Of a stretch of DNA of 64,000 nucleotides, positions 30,351 to 41,595 are shown one piece after another; the stretch's first letter is position 1; each line of letters opens with the position of its first letter. The notes below the pieces were generated by a model. The model had not been told where the DNA came from and searched no databases. It saw nothing but the letters and a program-made list of their open reading frames with translations. The position numbers and the translations under genes were made by a program. The DNA comes from Hygrophila difformis (lineage: Eukaryota > Streptophyta > Magnoliopsida > Lamiales > Acanthaceae): assembly GCA_030278955.1 (NCBI GenBank), contig JAOANR010000001.1, forward strand, positions 4,514,874 through 4,578,873. Direction: 5' to 3'.

Positions 30351-31079
30351 CCCTTCGTTTGGTAACACCACTTTTCACTTAACTTGAATGGGTTAAGTAT
30401 TTAATTTAATTAAGCTTGTTTGATAACTGAAAATGTCATTAACTGAATGAATTAGTATTTGATTCCACCCATAACAAAATTGAATTAAGTAAACAATGGT
30501 TTTAAAATTACTTAAGTCCTGATGAAAAAATCATTCGAGCAAAAATATCATTCTTTTCTCATTTTATGACAACACTAATGACATTTTACAGTTCCAAACA
30601 AAAAACAAATATAATATTAGTGATAAATAAAATTAATATTAACAATAAAAATAAATAATAAAATAATAAAAATAACAAAATAATAATAATTATTATTATT
30701 ATAGTAATATTAATATAAAAATAACAATATTAAATTAACTAATTACATAGTACTGCTAAACAAACTAAAAATAAATATAATAAATAATAAATTAAATTGA
30801 TGTTAAGATAAAAATAAAATTATATAATGAAGGAATATTAATATAATTTAATTTAAAAAGCTTTGGTATATAAAAATTGTTGAATTAAAATAAGGACAAA
30901 CTTATTATTGGCATAGCGTGCATTCAACACTTATAATTAATTCCTAGGCTTTGTTGGTTGTCTAGCAAAAAAAAAAACACTTATAATTAATTCTGCATTA
31001 ATTATAAGTTGGTTTTCAAATAATACCAACTTAATTTTACAAGCTTCAGATTTCATCTTATATTTTATCAAACGAAGCC
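30351..31079. mobile_element. MITE with CTTCGTTTGRTA ends
   Basis: Left CCCTTCGTTTGGTA and right (reverse complement) GGCTTCGTTTGATA form an inverted repeat around very AT-rich DNA. Target duplication not clear. Its interior from 30,690 to 30,945 is repeated, truncated, at 32,640-32,905. Confidence 0.55.
30926..30993 (+). mobile_element. micro-retroposon, 32-nt insert with 18-bp target duplication
   Basis: AACACTTATAATTAATTC is repeated perfectly at 30,926-30,943 and 30,976-30,993 around a 32-nt insert ending TTGTCTAGC plus an A run. The truncated MITE copy at 32.88 kb lacks the insert. Confidence 0.65.
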
Positions 31080-31380
31080 TAAATTTGTATTCTAATCTAG
31101 TCTTTTAGATTTTATACCCTTTTAGATTTTCCTAAAGAAATCTAAATAGCATATTTTCTAAGGATAAAATTGTTACTGATTCAAATATCTCATGTGATGA
31201 AATCTTCTGATTTGCCCATTGTCATTTATGTATATCCAGACTTACAAGTGAGTTACAACTCATCATGGTTTACGGTTGCTGGACAATTGTACTAGATTCT
31301 AAATACTATCCAATACTATCCTTGGCTTTATATGATTTTTAAAGTGAGATTACTTCTCACCAAATTATTATAATTATTGT
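31080..31380. other. spacer, no gene
   Basis: Non-coding A/T-rich sequence between the MITE and the satellite array. Confidence 0.5.
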
Positions 31381-32640
31381 TGAATGGGTGATTCCATATT
31401 CAAACATGAAAACTCATTTGGTTTTTAATGGTTATTGGGGACATGTCCAATGTTGGGTAATACCACAATGACATTTGTTCAGTTGTTCCCTAGTTTGTGT
31501 TCGTTTTAAATTTATATATATTTTGTTCCATTTGGTATTCAAGCATAGTATAACTAGCCTCCATCACTTTAGTAATAGGATTGTATAATTTTAAATAAAT
31601 TATGAATTGTGATATGCATTTTTTTAAGAACTTAATATAATTTTGCTAATTTGTAAATATACATATCTAGGGCCGTTGTTGGGATTGTTGTTCTGCCAAC
31701 AAATATCATGATTGGCTTTGATACATGATTGTTGTTGGGTATCATGATTGTTGTTCCACAACAGGCATTTCTTACCAATTTGATTTCTAAATTGAATCTA
31801 TACATGATTTTAGGTTTATTGGTACAAATTGAGTATCATAATCCGTGAATGGGTGATTCCATATTCAGATGTGTGCTCAATTGGATTTCAGACATTTATC
31901 TTGGGCCTATCAGTGCCATGTCCAAAGGTTGGGTGATTCCACGGTGGGCATATAACACCAATTTGGTTTCTAGATTGAATCTATACATTATTTTAGGCCT
32001 TTTGGCGCCAATTGAGTATCATAATCTGTGAATGGGTGATTCCATGTCCAGACATGAGCGCTCAATTGACTTCTAGACATGTATTTTTATGTATTGGGCA
32101 TATTGATGCCACGTCTAAGGTCGGATGATTCCACAGTGGGCATATAACACCAATTTGATTTCTAGATTGAATCCATACATGATTTCAGGCCTATTGGTAC
32201 CGATTGAGTATCATGATTTGTTAATGGGTGATTCCATGTCCAGACATGAGTGCTAAATTGGCTTTCAGACATGTATTTATGTATTTTGGGCCTATTGGTG
32301 CCATGTCCAAGGTTGGGTGATTCCACAATGGACATGTGTTACCAATTTGGTTTCTAGATTGAATCTATATTTGATTTTAGTCTTATCTGTGCCAATTGAG
32401 TATCAAGATCTTTGAATGGGTGATTCTATGTCCAAGAGTGCTCCATTGTCTTTCATACATGTATTTATTATATTTATATTTGGCCTATTGGGGCCATGTC
32501 CAAGGTTGGGTGATTCCACAACGGATATGTCTTACTAATTTGGTTTATTGATTGAATTTATACATGATTTTGGCCTATTGGTGCCAATTGAATATGATGG
32601 TCTGGGAATGGGTGATTCCAGATACCAATTTTATTTATTT
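31380..32640 (+). repeat. dimeric satellite array, ~190-bp period
   Basis: Units start at TGGGTGATTCCA near 31,850, 32,035, 32,226, 32,416 and 32,611, giving a period of about 185-195 bp. Each unit has two related halves: one with CCATGTCCAGACATGAG, the other with CCACAATGGACATGTG and CCAATTTGGTTTCTAGATTG. Both halves contain GGGTGATTCCA and GCCTATTGGTGCCA. A degenerate unit lies at 31,380-31,460, and separate units at 33,900-34,480. Confidence 0.8.
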
Positions 32641-32905
32641 ATTATTATTTTTTTATATATTATTATTATTATTTTATAAAAATAAGAATATTAAATTAAC
32701 TAATTACATAGTACTAATAAACAAACTAAAAATAAATATAATAAGTAATAGATAAAATTGATGTCAAGATAAAAATAAAATAATATAATGAAGGAATATT
32801 AATATAATTTAATTTAAAAGGCTTTGGTATAAAAAAAATTGATGAATTAAAATAAGAACAAACTTATTAATAGCATAGCGTACATTCAACATTTATAAAT
32901 GAGGG
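32641..32905. repeat. truncated second copy of the CTTCGTTTG MITE interior
   Basis: ATTAACTAATTACATAGTAC, AATGAAGGAATATTAATATA and GCATAGCGTACATTCAACA follow in the same order as at 30,715-30,930. Neither terminus is present. Confidence 0.7.
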
Positions 32906-33019
32906 TTGAACCTAAACTATTCCGGTAGCAAACTACAACTCTTTATGGCCAATCTTGGTTGCTTATCTGTTCGTTTATTGTCTTACAGGATGTAGAGCAA
33001 AAAAATTGAAATTGCCTAA

Positions 33020-33850
33020 TTGGTTTCATATGATATCACTAGAGCAATTAAATTAGGCCTTTCAAGAATGATGGATCTCCGGTATATAAAGATTCGGTTA
33101 TGCCAACCATACTCACAAGGTAGATGCTTTATTTTTCATGTATCTGATGAGGTACAATTAACTCCTTCCACCTTTTTTCGGTGAGATCATCAATCAGGCA
33201 AAAACTACACTAGCCTACATTTCTTGTGGTCTTCTTTCTTGGTATACCATGGAAGATGATCTATTTCTATTTGTTGCGTGGAAAATTTATTACATGATGA
33301 TCTATCATTTTTTGTGATGATGTATGTGCATCTGAGTGGGTTGTCCAGTCCGATGTAATTGACAAGACAAATGCAACCTGCTTGAAATGATAGCCTGGTG
33401 TAAATTGCATGTCCTTTGTAATTGTAACTTGCATTGATTCTCCACCCCATTCTTCTTCATAGATTGATTGAGATCTAAGCTTCTAATTCTTTATGTTTTT
33501 AGCGCTGAGGCTGTTACTGAAGCTTATGTAGTCAGGAATTTAGCAGGTGCCTTCACATGCAAAATTTATGGTTTGATTAAGTTAGCAGCCTTGTGTATCT
33601 ATTAAGTATTGACTTCCAATGTCCATTTTTTATGGTTTATGATTTGTCTCATCAATTGTGTTAGAAGATGCTAACTATTATGCTTGGATAGCTATTGTAC
33701 TTATTTCGTTTTGCAGGGTGGAAGTAGAAATATTTGATATCATGTAGGCATGACATTTTTTTCCTGGAGAATTATAAAAAACGGTAGTCCCTTTCAATTT
33801 ATTTCTTTTAAACTCTTTCAATTATTTTTGTTTTTTTTAATACGAGTTTT
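33020..33850 (+). repeat. dispersed repeat R1, copy c, with block continuation
   Basis: R1 (33,020-33,430: TATATAAAGATTCGGTTATG, GGTATACCATGGAAGATGA, TTGCATGTCC) is followed by the GGGTGGAAGTAGAAATATTT segment at 33,717. This has the same order as 26.76-30.1 kb, but without the hAT element. No gene. Confidence 0.65.
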
Positions 33851-33899
33851 CGAGTTCCATTAATTTTCAATTATGCTTTAATATGATTTTTAGAGTGGG

Positions 33900-34480
33900 A
33901 TTATTCTTGGGCTAAATGAGTATCGTGATCATTGAATGGGTTATTCCATATTCAAACATAAATGCCATTTGGTTTTATAATGGTTATTGGGGGCATCTCC
34001 AATGTCCATTGATATCACAATGCATTTTTCCCTAAAAAGTCTAAACGTATACAATTTGGCTCCATACAGTATTCAAACACTATAATTAGTCTACAAAATC
34101 TAATTGTGAGGTTGTATAATTTCTAAATGTATTAAGAATTGAGATATGCAAAATTATGAAACTTGATATAATTTTACAAATTTGTATACTTACATATGTT
34201 GGGCGGCCCAACTTGGGCCTATTGGTTCCATGTCCATAGTTGGGATTGATCTTCGGCCAAATAATTATCAAGATATGTGAATGGTGAGGTGTTCCATGTC
34301 CAAGGTTGGGTGATTCCACAACGGCAAGTTTACGTTTACCAATTTGAATCAACACATGATTTGTTTATTGGTGCCAATTGAGTATAATGATCTTGAATGG
34401 GTGATTCCATTTTCAGAAATGAATGCTCAATTAGTTTTTTATGACTCCTCAATGGACATGCGTTCTTGATTTGGGTTTCA
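33900..34480 (+). repeat. isolated units of the ~190-bp satellite
   Basis: GAATGGGTTATTCCATATTC (33,944), GGTTGGGTGATTCCACAACG (34,302) and GAATGGGTGATTCCATTTTC (34,394) are diverged satellite half-units. Confidence 0.65.
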
Positions 34481-34869
34481 GACTATATTTATACATCTTA
34501 GGTCATATGTGGTATTCAAACACAATGCAACAAGGAAGGTTGAAGCTTGACCATTCTTCCAGGTAGCCAATTCATGGCCAATTGTACTTTTAGATGTCCA
34601 CACTATGGAAACAGTTACGTTTCTTGAGGTATGCTTATTTAAATAGGTTCGACTTGCTAGCAGTCTTCCTTGGTCTCCATTGAATTGCTTTTTCCCATAA
34701 TGCTCGCTTTGTATACTCGCTTCATAGTCAACCTCTTCTCCATTGAATTTCATTTTATACTTTTATGATACCTTTTTATATCCTTAAAATCATTGGAGAC
34801 TTTCACGTTTATATTTGGTGCATCGAACATACTCGAATGCCATTTCACTGCTTTCTGTTGCCTTCTCAG
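34481..34869. other. region upstream of the dsRBD-like exon
   Basis: A 91-codon minus-strand frame (34,478-34,753; MKFNGEEVDYEASIQSEHYG at its start) is open but matches no family I know and has no splice or promoter support. The plus strand carries no clear exon before 34,870. Confidence 0.3.
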
Positions 34870-34964
34870 GTTCTATTTGCTAGAGAATGTTGGCAGAGGA
34901 TTTGGTATAACAAGAAGAGAAGCACTACACCAGGCTGCTGAAGGATCTCTTCTAAATTTGGCTG
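34870..34964 (+). pseudogene. double-stranded-RNA-binding-domain exon (CPL1/CPL2-like?)
   Basis: The island is bordered by the acceptor GCCTTCTCAG and the donor GGCTG|GTATGA. It encodes YLLENVGRGFGITRREALHQ, AAEGSLLNLA. The G-x-G-x-TRREA-x-x-QAAE-x-SL-x-x-L pattern is the C-terminal half of a dsRBD: the basic turn that contacts RNA and helix 2. Plant RNA polymerase II CTD phosphatases CPL1/CPL2 carry such domains near their C-terminus with a similar TRREA-QAAE run, so they are the best guess; other dsRBD proteins are possible. There are no partner exons nearby and no copy in blocks A or B. Confidence 0.5.
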
Positions 34965-35530
34965 GTATGAATGCTAACGTGCCTTTCCTAATAGAGGAAT
35001 TGAATAGTGTGTTGTATGAGGATCTTGCTTTAACATGCTTACTTGTCATTTGCGTCACCCTAAAAACTCGAAGGTATTTATTACAAATGTGTGAACCAAT
35101 GTTTTAGGAAAATGTGATCTTCTTGATGGTATTTGCATCACCCTGGTTCTTGTTTTGGGATTTTTGTTTTTTGTTTTTTTTTTTCCTTTCTTTTTTGCCC
35201 CATTTGGGTGCATCACCGTCTAGAATGAACCTTGGGGCATCATATATTAGAATTTAGAAGGAAACCCAACATGGCCCTCCTATATTTACTGCAACATATT
35301 AAAAATTTTATGTTGAGTTAATACATTTTTTTATGGATATCTATAGCCGATATAGTGGATACACTTTCCTGTGCATCATATATTATGGAGTGCTTCGGAC
35401 TGGAATTCTGTTGCACTTATTTTATGTTTATATATTTTGGTTCTATCTTAGTTTGCTTTTTAATTAGTTGTGCCGCATCTTTTGGTAGCTTGATGTCAAT
35501 TTTCCCTGGTGCCTATTATGTCCATGGTTG
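34965..35530. other. non-coding DNA after the dsRBD-like exon
   Basis: T-rich, intron-like. No island. Confidence 0.5.
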
Positions 35531-35800
35531 ATTATTTACGATGGACATGGCAGTTTTTCTGTTGGTTGGTTAAAACTTTGGTGTTTATCTTTGTGGAATC
35601 CAATGGGATAATCTCCTCCCCCGAACCTGTTATTTTAGATGCCAAGACTGCAGCGTAGAACAGAGTTCCTATTGTGAGATCAATGATGTTGAACTGGGTT
35701 ACATTTTGTGTCGAGACAATCAACAAGGCTGCAATACTTAAAGCACACAAGGAGTTTCTTCCCATCTTCATGGAGGTTGTTAAATAGATATTCTAATTAA
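35531..35800. repeat. short duplicated segment, partner 37,985-38,215; open on both strands
   Basis: The minus strand reads SLCALSIAALLIVSTQNVTQ, then FNIIDLTIGTLFYAAVLASK, two hydrophobic stretches that look like membrane helices. The plus strand in the partner is also nearly open (LVFVFVELNGMIISFPTPVI). The minus frame is kept in both copies apart from small indels. Family unknown. Confidence 0.4.
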
Positions 35801-36669
35801 TATTCTTTTATCATTGAAACAAATACGAGTTCTTGATTTCTTGGACTCTTATCTAGAAGTTCTTATTTTCTCCTCTCTCTCTCTCTCTCTCTCTCACACA
35901 AATATTTAAGCACTCTTATTTACTTATATTATATTCTGTTCATTTTGTTGGGCAGAAGCATAATGTAAACATGCGATCGTTAGACACATGTGGACAGAGT
36001 CACAGTACAGAGGCGTTACAAGGTCATTAGTCATTACAATACACTATACCGAATCTTCCAGTACAAACAGTCCACCAATGTCCTCAGTACTCACATTTTT
36101 CAAAAAAGTCTAGCCTTTTAGCTAAGCTAATTTCCTTTTATTTATTTATTTATTTATATTTTAATTTGGTCTTGAAACAGGCATGGGTGGACAAGCAGGC
36201 ATGAGGCTCACTTATGGCATAACAGTTCCAAGGAGGAGGGGCAGACTAGAAAAGGCAAGCAGGGTTAGCCAACAAATTAACCACAAAACGCCAAACCCCA
36301 ATATTTTTTCAAAATATTATATGGATTATTTTATTCTCTATTGATTAACTTCTAAAAAAAAATTATATATATATATATATATATTCTAATGTGAGTTAAT
36401 TTTTAACGAGATTAGTTTAATAGGAAAAGTACCGTAAGCATTTAAATGTATAGTGATTTTTAAAAAAGGCATCTTATTTTGTTTTATTTTAAAAATTTAA
36501 TGTTTTCTTATTATAATTTATATTTATCTTATTCATTTATATGTGATACCAAGAATGCCCCAAACTTAAAAGATAAATCACATTCAAGTTACCTTTTTAT
36601 GTTGACTGCATATTGCCTGCTATCCCCTGTGTTTCATTTTTTTTTTCCTTGTGATTTGTTTTTCAACAG
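35801..36669. other. spacer with microsatellites and one exon-like island
   Basis: A CT microsatellite (about 35,872-35,895) and an AT run (36,364-36,384). An island after TTGAAACAG at 36,181-36,269 reads [20 protein letters not shown], then RLEKASR, and is unrecognised. 36,570-36,669 matches the 23,190-23,270 and 57,585-57,665 intron segment. Confidence 0.45.
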
Positions 36670-37040
36670 AATATGCCCCAACCTAGAGGTGCAGGTGTCC
36701 CTGGTCTACTACTCTGAGAGCTGGAACTCTATCCACCAGCCGAAGAGTTGCACAAGCGGAATGTGTTTGGAGGACCTTGGTCCTATCCAGACGATACAAG
36801 CCTTTCAGATGACGGTCCTAAATCAAATAGCTTAGTGGATCTGCTTTATTCAGGTTCATCTAAAAATGGAAATCTTTGTAATGGAACTCACACCATGTGG
36901 CCACAAAAGCGTCAATTGTCTGAACGAGATATGACTTTTAGTTTGAACACTTTGGTTGGCCTTGGTGCATATTATGGTATCATGGGATCGCGGAGAGATG
37001 TCGTGACATCTGTCTAGAAAACAGGGGTTGAAGGTACAAG
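36670..37040 (+). pseudogene. long exon-like island in block C (RNVFGGPWSYPDDTS)
   Basis: After the TTTTTCAACAG acceptor the frame reads YPPAEELHKRNVFGGPWSYP, DDTSLSDDGPKSNSLVDLLY, then RDMTFSLNTLVGLGAYYGIM, and stops with TAG at about 37,014. The frame is open for about 300 bp with Ser/Asp/Gly-rich composition typical of a disordered C-terminal region. An earlier TGA lies near 36,710. Only the first few dozen bases match blocks A and B. Product not recognised. Confidence 0.45.
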
Positions 37041-37930
37041 GTAGTTGCTCTTTCCAGTTTGCTCTAGTTTTAGTTTTTGACAACCTGATCTTTTCTTGGA
37101 AAAGGATTCTTAATTTTGACTGCTTTCTAGGTTTCTTCAATAATTTTCGTTTGATTGGTTTATTCTTTTTGTTGCAAGATACACTAACCTAATCAAGAAA
37201 GATTATTGTTGAGGCTATGGAAGCCTCATTGACACGAGCTCCTTTGTATGGGAGACTTAATCCACTGATCAAATTGAGGCATCTTAGTATGTGCAAATAA
37301 TCTTTCTATGCCTTCTTTGCACTCTACGTTATTTGATTCACTTTCCTCTAAAGTCTAAAAAGTTCCTTTTTTTTTGTTTGTCTTGCAGGGCAAAATGGAA
37401 TGTTCTCTTTGCTCATTATGATTCCACTTAAGCTTCCGGTTGTAGCCGTGTAGGGTTAAATGAGCATAGACCCTAGGTATGAAAATTCTCTTGGTTTTCC
37501 TTTTCCCATTCCTCTTTCTTTTTTTCCCCTTTATATTAGTCTAAAATATTTTTTTCTGCTGGCAAAATTTTTCTGAGGCTTTGATTGTTAGATCCCACGC
37601 AGCCATGCTTCAACATTTTAAACAGCCATGTACACACAACCAGAAAACTAGTCAATGTTTTGTTGGATATGAATCTTTGATTTAAATGTGGGTTTTCTTA
37701 TTCTTTTATATTTTCTCTAGACAGGCAATCAGGCCAACAATATTGATAGGATCATTTGGTGGTGGAAGAACCTTCACAAAAGTAGCCAGGTCAATCGCCA
37801 CCCTCTACCCTTTGCTGAATGGCATGAATTTTAATCATGTAAACAATCAGACTTTTGGTTCTATCTTAGTTTGCATTTTAATTAGTTGTGCCGTATCTTT
37901 TGGGGGTTTGATGCCAATTTTCGCTTTCCT
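37041..37930 (+). repeat. segment duplicated at 42,545-43,130
   Basis: Both copies hold an island NGMFSLLI-IPLKLLVVAV (37,396 and 42,547), then TGAGCATAGACCC, a T-rich intron, and ATCATTTGGTGGTGGAAGAA with CCTTCACAAAAGTAGC. The second copy keeps VWG where the first has a stop. Family unknown. Confidence 0.5.
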
Positions 37931-39110
37931 GTCTATTATCTCCATGTCTGATTGTACACGTACATGGCAGTTTTGGTGTTTGGTTGGTAGAAAGTTTTGG
38001 TGTTTGTCTTTGTGGAATTGAATGGGATGATAATCTCCTTCCCCACACCTGTTATTTTAGATGCCAAGACTGCAGCATAGAACAAAGTTCCTATTGTAAG
38101 ATCAATGACGCTGAATTGGATGGTTACATTTTGTGTCGAGACAAGTAACAAGGCTACAATACCTAACGCACACAAGGAGTTTCTTCCCATCTTCATGGAG
38201 GTTTGTAAATAGATCTCCAATTTGGTAGAATTTGATAAGGTTTTAATTGACATTAATTTTGTCCTAATCAAGTAACATTGTTGTGGTGGCTATGGAAGAC
38301 TCATTAACATGAGCAGCATTTATTATCCTCGAAATGTGTTTTGATATTGTGTTGCAGCTTACTCTCTTCCTAAATGTTTTATAATACTTGCTCTAATAAT
38401 TGTGTATTCTGCTCATGTTGGTGCGATTGCTGCACCTGCTTTCTCGTCTACCAATTGCTGCTTCCAGTCGGTCCAGATTATCATAGGCATCGGCCAAGAG
38501 CACAGATAAAAGTTTTCTAGGTGATATTATTAATTTGTTTGTTATTTTCCATTGAGAATTTAACTTCTATAAACAACTGCAATACAGGACATTATCTTTT
38601 CTTCATTGCCTTTTTCAGGTTTACTTCATGGATGTATTGATCTGGTATGCTATATATTCTACACTGTTTGGAGTTATATATGGTGGTTTCCCGTCTACAG
38701 CTATAGTTCCCCAGCGGTTATAACTACTTTAACATAACTCTGACTGCTCCCTTAATTTGTTTAAGAAATGGCCATTAAATTTATTTTTGTCTAATGACAA
38801 GCTTATCATAGGTCTGAACCAATGGTTTCATATGTTGTCTGTATTATGATTTGGACATAATATTAGTAAAACACAGTCATTAATTAATGTGGACGAATTA
38901 GAATTCACTTTGATTTGAGTATTTTGAACAGGCATTATTTCTTTGTTTAGGTTTAATGATTATTCAAATTTCTGTATAGTTTGGTCATGATGAAAATATT
39001 TATCCTCGGATGGTGGTATTTGGATATACATGGGGAAGCTTACTGAGTCTCAAAGAAGTATGGTAGATGACGGGTTTAAGTGGAAGGTTTGAACACTATT
39101 GTTTGTTTCT
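37931..39110 (+). repeat. block C copy of the 18.2-19.1 kb segment, with minus-open part
   Basis: From about 38,215 it matches A (18,165-19,110) and B (54,350-55,320). The WYAIYSTLFGVIYGGFPSTA stretch near 38,646 is best preserved here and is hydrophobic. Confidence 0.5.
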
Positions 39111-39201
39111 AATAAATATCTGTGTGTGTAAATATAATTATTTTTACTATAATTGTGTGTTTATATATATATATATATATATATATTCATATTATATTAT
39201 A

Positions 39202-39462
39202 CTTCCTCTGTTTTTATGAATGTGCAACATTCCTTTTGTGCACGCAGTCCGATACAGATTTTTTACTGTTAATAACTCATATTGTATATAAGTAAATATT
39301 ATAAGAATTTGATATTATAAAACTACAAGATTAGATGATTCTAACAAGATCTCACTTGATTATGTTTTTCATTTTATAACTATTGTATAAACATGAATCG
39401 AAATCGAATTAATGAACAGTGTCAAAACACCAAACGTTTCACATTATTAGAAACGGAGGTAG
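39202..39462. mobile_element. Stowaway MITE inserted only in block C
   Basis: Left CTTCCTCTGTTTTT and right (reverse complement) CTACCTCCGTTTCTAA, flanked by TA (39,200-39,201 and 39,463-39,464). The same host sequence in A (about 19,190) and B (about 55,395) reads ATTATATCCATG with no insert. Confidence 0.8.
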
Positions 39463-39523
39463 TATTCATGTGTAAATTCTAAGGGTATGTGTAAATTTTA
39501 TATATTAATTTTAAAAAGTTATA

Positions 39524-39780
39524 CTTCATCCGTTTTTTAAAGATAGCTACATTGGGGAATATGTCACTATTCACATAATAACTTTCACTTGAAATTTTAT
39601 CATAGTTATACAAGTTAAAATATAGCCAAAAGAGATATTGTTAGATTTGTCTCGTTTGGTAGTTTTTAAATCAAACTTTTAGAATTTTTACTTGTACCGA
39701 ATTAGAATTATTAACGATTTAAAATATGCATTGGACTACGTGTTGGGTGGGTCCGTAGCAAACAAAAAAAACAGAGGGAG
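39524..39780. mobile_element. Stowaway MITE, second in block C
   Basis: 257 bp between TA dinucleotides (39,522-39,523 and 39,781-39,782). Left CTTCATCCGTTTTTTAA; right reverse complement CTCCCTCTGTTTTTTTT. Absent from blocks A and B. Confidence 0.8.
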
Positions 39781-39782
39781 TA

Positions 39783-40094
39783 TATGAATAAATATATAAA
39801 TTTAGTTTTTGAACAAGATACAAATATAATTGAACCAATGGTAAAAAAAATTAAAAACTACAAAAAATATGGTAAACTCCGTATAAAATACACCAAAAAT
39901 AGAAAATTTACATAATGATATTAAATCACAAATTAAAATTTTAAAAATGCTAGAAACGATTTTTTTTTAAAATTCACATTATTTAATTTTTTTTTTTTTT
40001 TTGAACATCTAAATTGATGCTACTTACTAGTACTTATTTTTCTTTAAGTTTTTTAAATTTGAGGATTATATGTTTGAGGTAATCACCGTGAGAG
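39783..40094. other. AT-rich upstream region, C-type
   Basis: Non-coding. Closely matches 20,640-20,965 in block A's inserted module and, less closely, 55,990-56,330 in block B. Confidence 0.6.
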
Positions 40095-40235
40095 GCCCAA
40101 TAGTTAGCCCATTAAAAGCCCAATAGTTAGCCGCTCTGTACGCGGACGGCTGGCCCTGTGTTTGCGTACAAATCAAGCACAGCCTTTTTTAGACCGTTAC
40201 CCATTCCCGGCTATATATGTGTGTGATGCCTCCGT
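40095..40235 (+). promoter_or_regulatory. C-type GGCCCA/TATA promoter in block C
   Basis: AGGCCCAATAG, AGCCCAT and GCCCAATAG boxes followed by CTATATATG near 40,211. It is the sister of 20,970-21,110. No SGF29 exon follows it here. Confidence 0.55.
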
Positions 40236-41110
40236 TGGTTGTCTATTCCGCTTGCGCTCTTCCGTTGGTGTTGGTGTTCGCCGTCTGGTACTATGAGGTA
40301 ATCTGCCTATTGTGCGTCTGACATGGTTTCCCTTTGGGTTTTTCTTTTATTTCTTTCTTTAAATGTTTTATTACAATGACTGTATTTCGCGTGAATGTGA
40401 ATACAAGACTTCCAGAAACCAAATAAAACCATTGGTGTGAGAAGTAAAGAATGTCCATCAAGATTTCCTCAAACCCTATTTACAACTGCTCAAGAGGTGC
40501 GGGCTATGCAAACCAGGTTACTGTTGGACATGCTTGGTAAAGAGTTACAACTGCTCAAGAGGTGCGGGGGCTATGCAAGCCAGGTTACTGTTGGACATGC
40601 TTTGTAAAGGGATTGAATCAGCATTAATAATCCTTCAGCTCTGATGGAAGAACCTTGGCAAGCATCTGGTGGGACATATCTGGAATTGAGGCAGAAGCAA
40701 TGAGTGTTGAACCTTGCGAGTTCTTTAATTTTTAATTTTTCATGGTTTTAGTCAGATGCATCACACTTTATTACAAGATTGTGGCGCCTTGCAAGTTTCT
40801 GTCATACACTGGCTAGTAATGCTGCTTCAGCGGGCACAAACTTGGCGACAAGCCCCACCCAAAGTACCACTGCTCCTGCTACAACCCAGGGTAATTGTGA
40901 CATGTAGTTACTAAACTTTGAAATTTCTTGACTTTGAAATTAATACTTTGCTTATTGAGCATCATGGAGCACATTAAAAAATTATGCAGATCTCGTGCTT
41001 AAGTAGAGTTAAATAGTGCTGTTATTGGTCTTGCATGGAGGCTATGGTCAACTTGCTGCATTTAAGAAGGTCCTCTCTTGGAGTGCTCTGGCTCTTTGCT
41101 CAGTTGTCGG
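40236..41110 (+). pseudogene. exon-like debris in block C with 55-bp tandem exon duplication
   Basis: TAQEVRAMQTRLLLDMLGK is encoded by a 55-bp unit starting TACAACTGCTCAAGAGG (40,491) that is repeated at once (40,546; the second copy has two extra G). LMEEPWQASGGTYLELRQKQ follows near 40,641. ASNAASAGTNLATSPTQSTT (about 40,812-40,870) is Ser/Thr/Ala-rich with a donor after ACCCAGG. A degenerate copy of the Gly-rich island of 24.3 kb lies at 41,018. No protein recognised. Confidence 0.4.
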
Positions 41111-41595
41111 TCCTTTAAATGAAAATCCCCCGATCAATTCTGAAAGACAATGAAGGTGCATTATTGAATTTGGATCAACAATGATTTGGTAAATGTTAGC
41201 TATTTAGTACACTTATAGAAGTAAAATTTCTCAGTCTCTTACCCTCATAAATGCTTTCAATTTTCAAATATTTAATAAAAAATTTATATGTTTTTTGCTC
41301 AATTAATCTAAAATATTGACTTTTTAAATAGGTATATTTACTTTATTTACATTTATTTAAATGTTGGCTGGTTACTCTGCAAGTGTTTTACGAATATATG
41401 ATTATATATTAGATATTTAATTTTTAAGAAAAATAATAAAAATCTTCTTGTAGTCTATTTAGAAAAGCAAACTGATTTATAATCTCTTAAATGTTACTCT
41501 CTAAAAGTTTTTATGTTTTTGCTTAAGGTTTTAATATTTCTCTCGAAAGTTCTTTTATTAGTTGAAATTCGTATATTATTATGTTTACATTTATT
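41111..41595. other. AT-rich intron-like DNA, no gene
   Basis: No exon island; the minus-strand open frame ending near 41,494 is a chance frame. Confidence 0.5.

Noticed and set aside
31850..32640. Regular repeats as a CRISPR array
   Set aside because: Units are ~190 bp, the spacers are themselves repeats, and the DNA is plant nuclear. It is a satellite.
34478..34753. Minus-strand 91-codon frame as a gene
   Set aside because: No family match, no promoter or splice support, no conservation elsewhere in the window; kept only as a remark.
35872..35895. CT repeat as a regulatory GAGA element
   Set aside because: No promoter features nearby; treated as a microsatellite.
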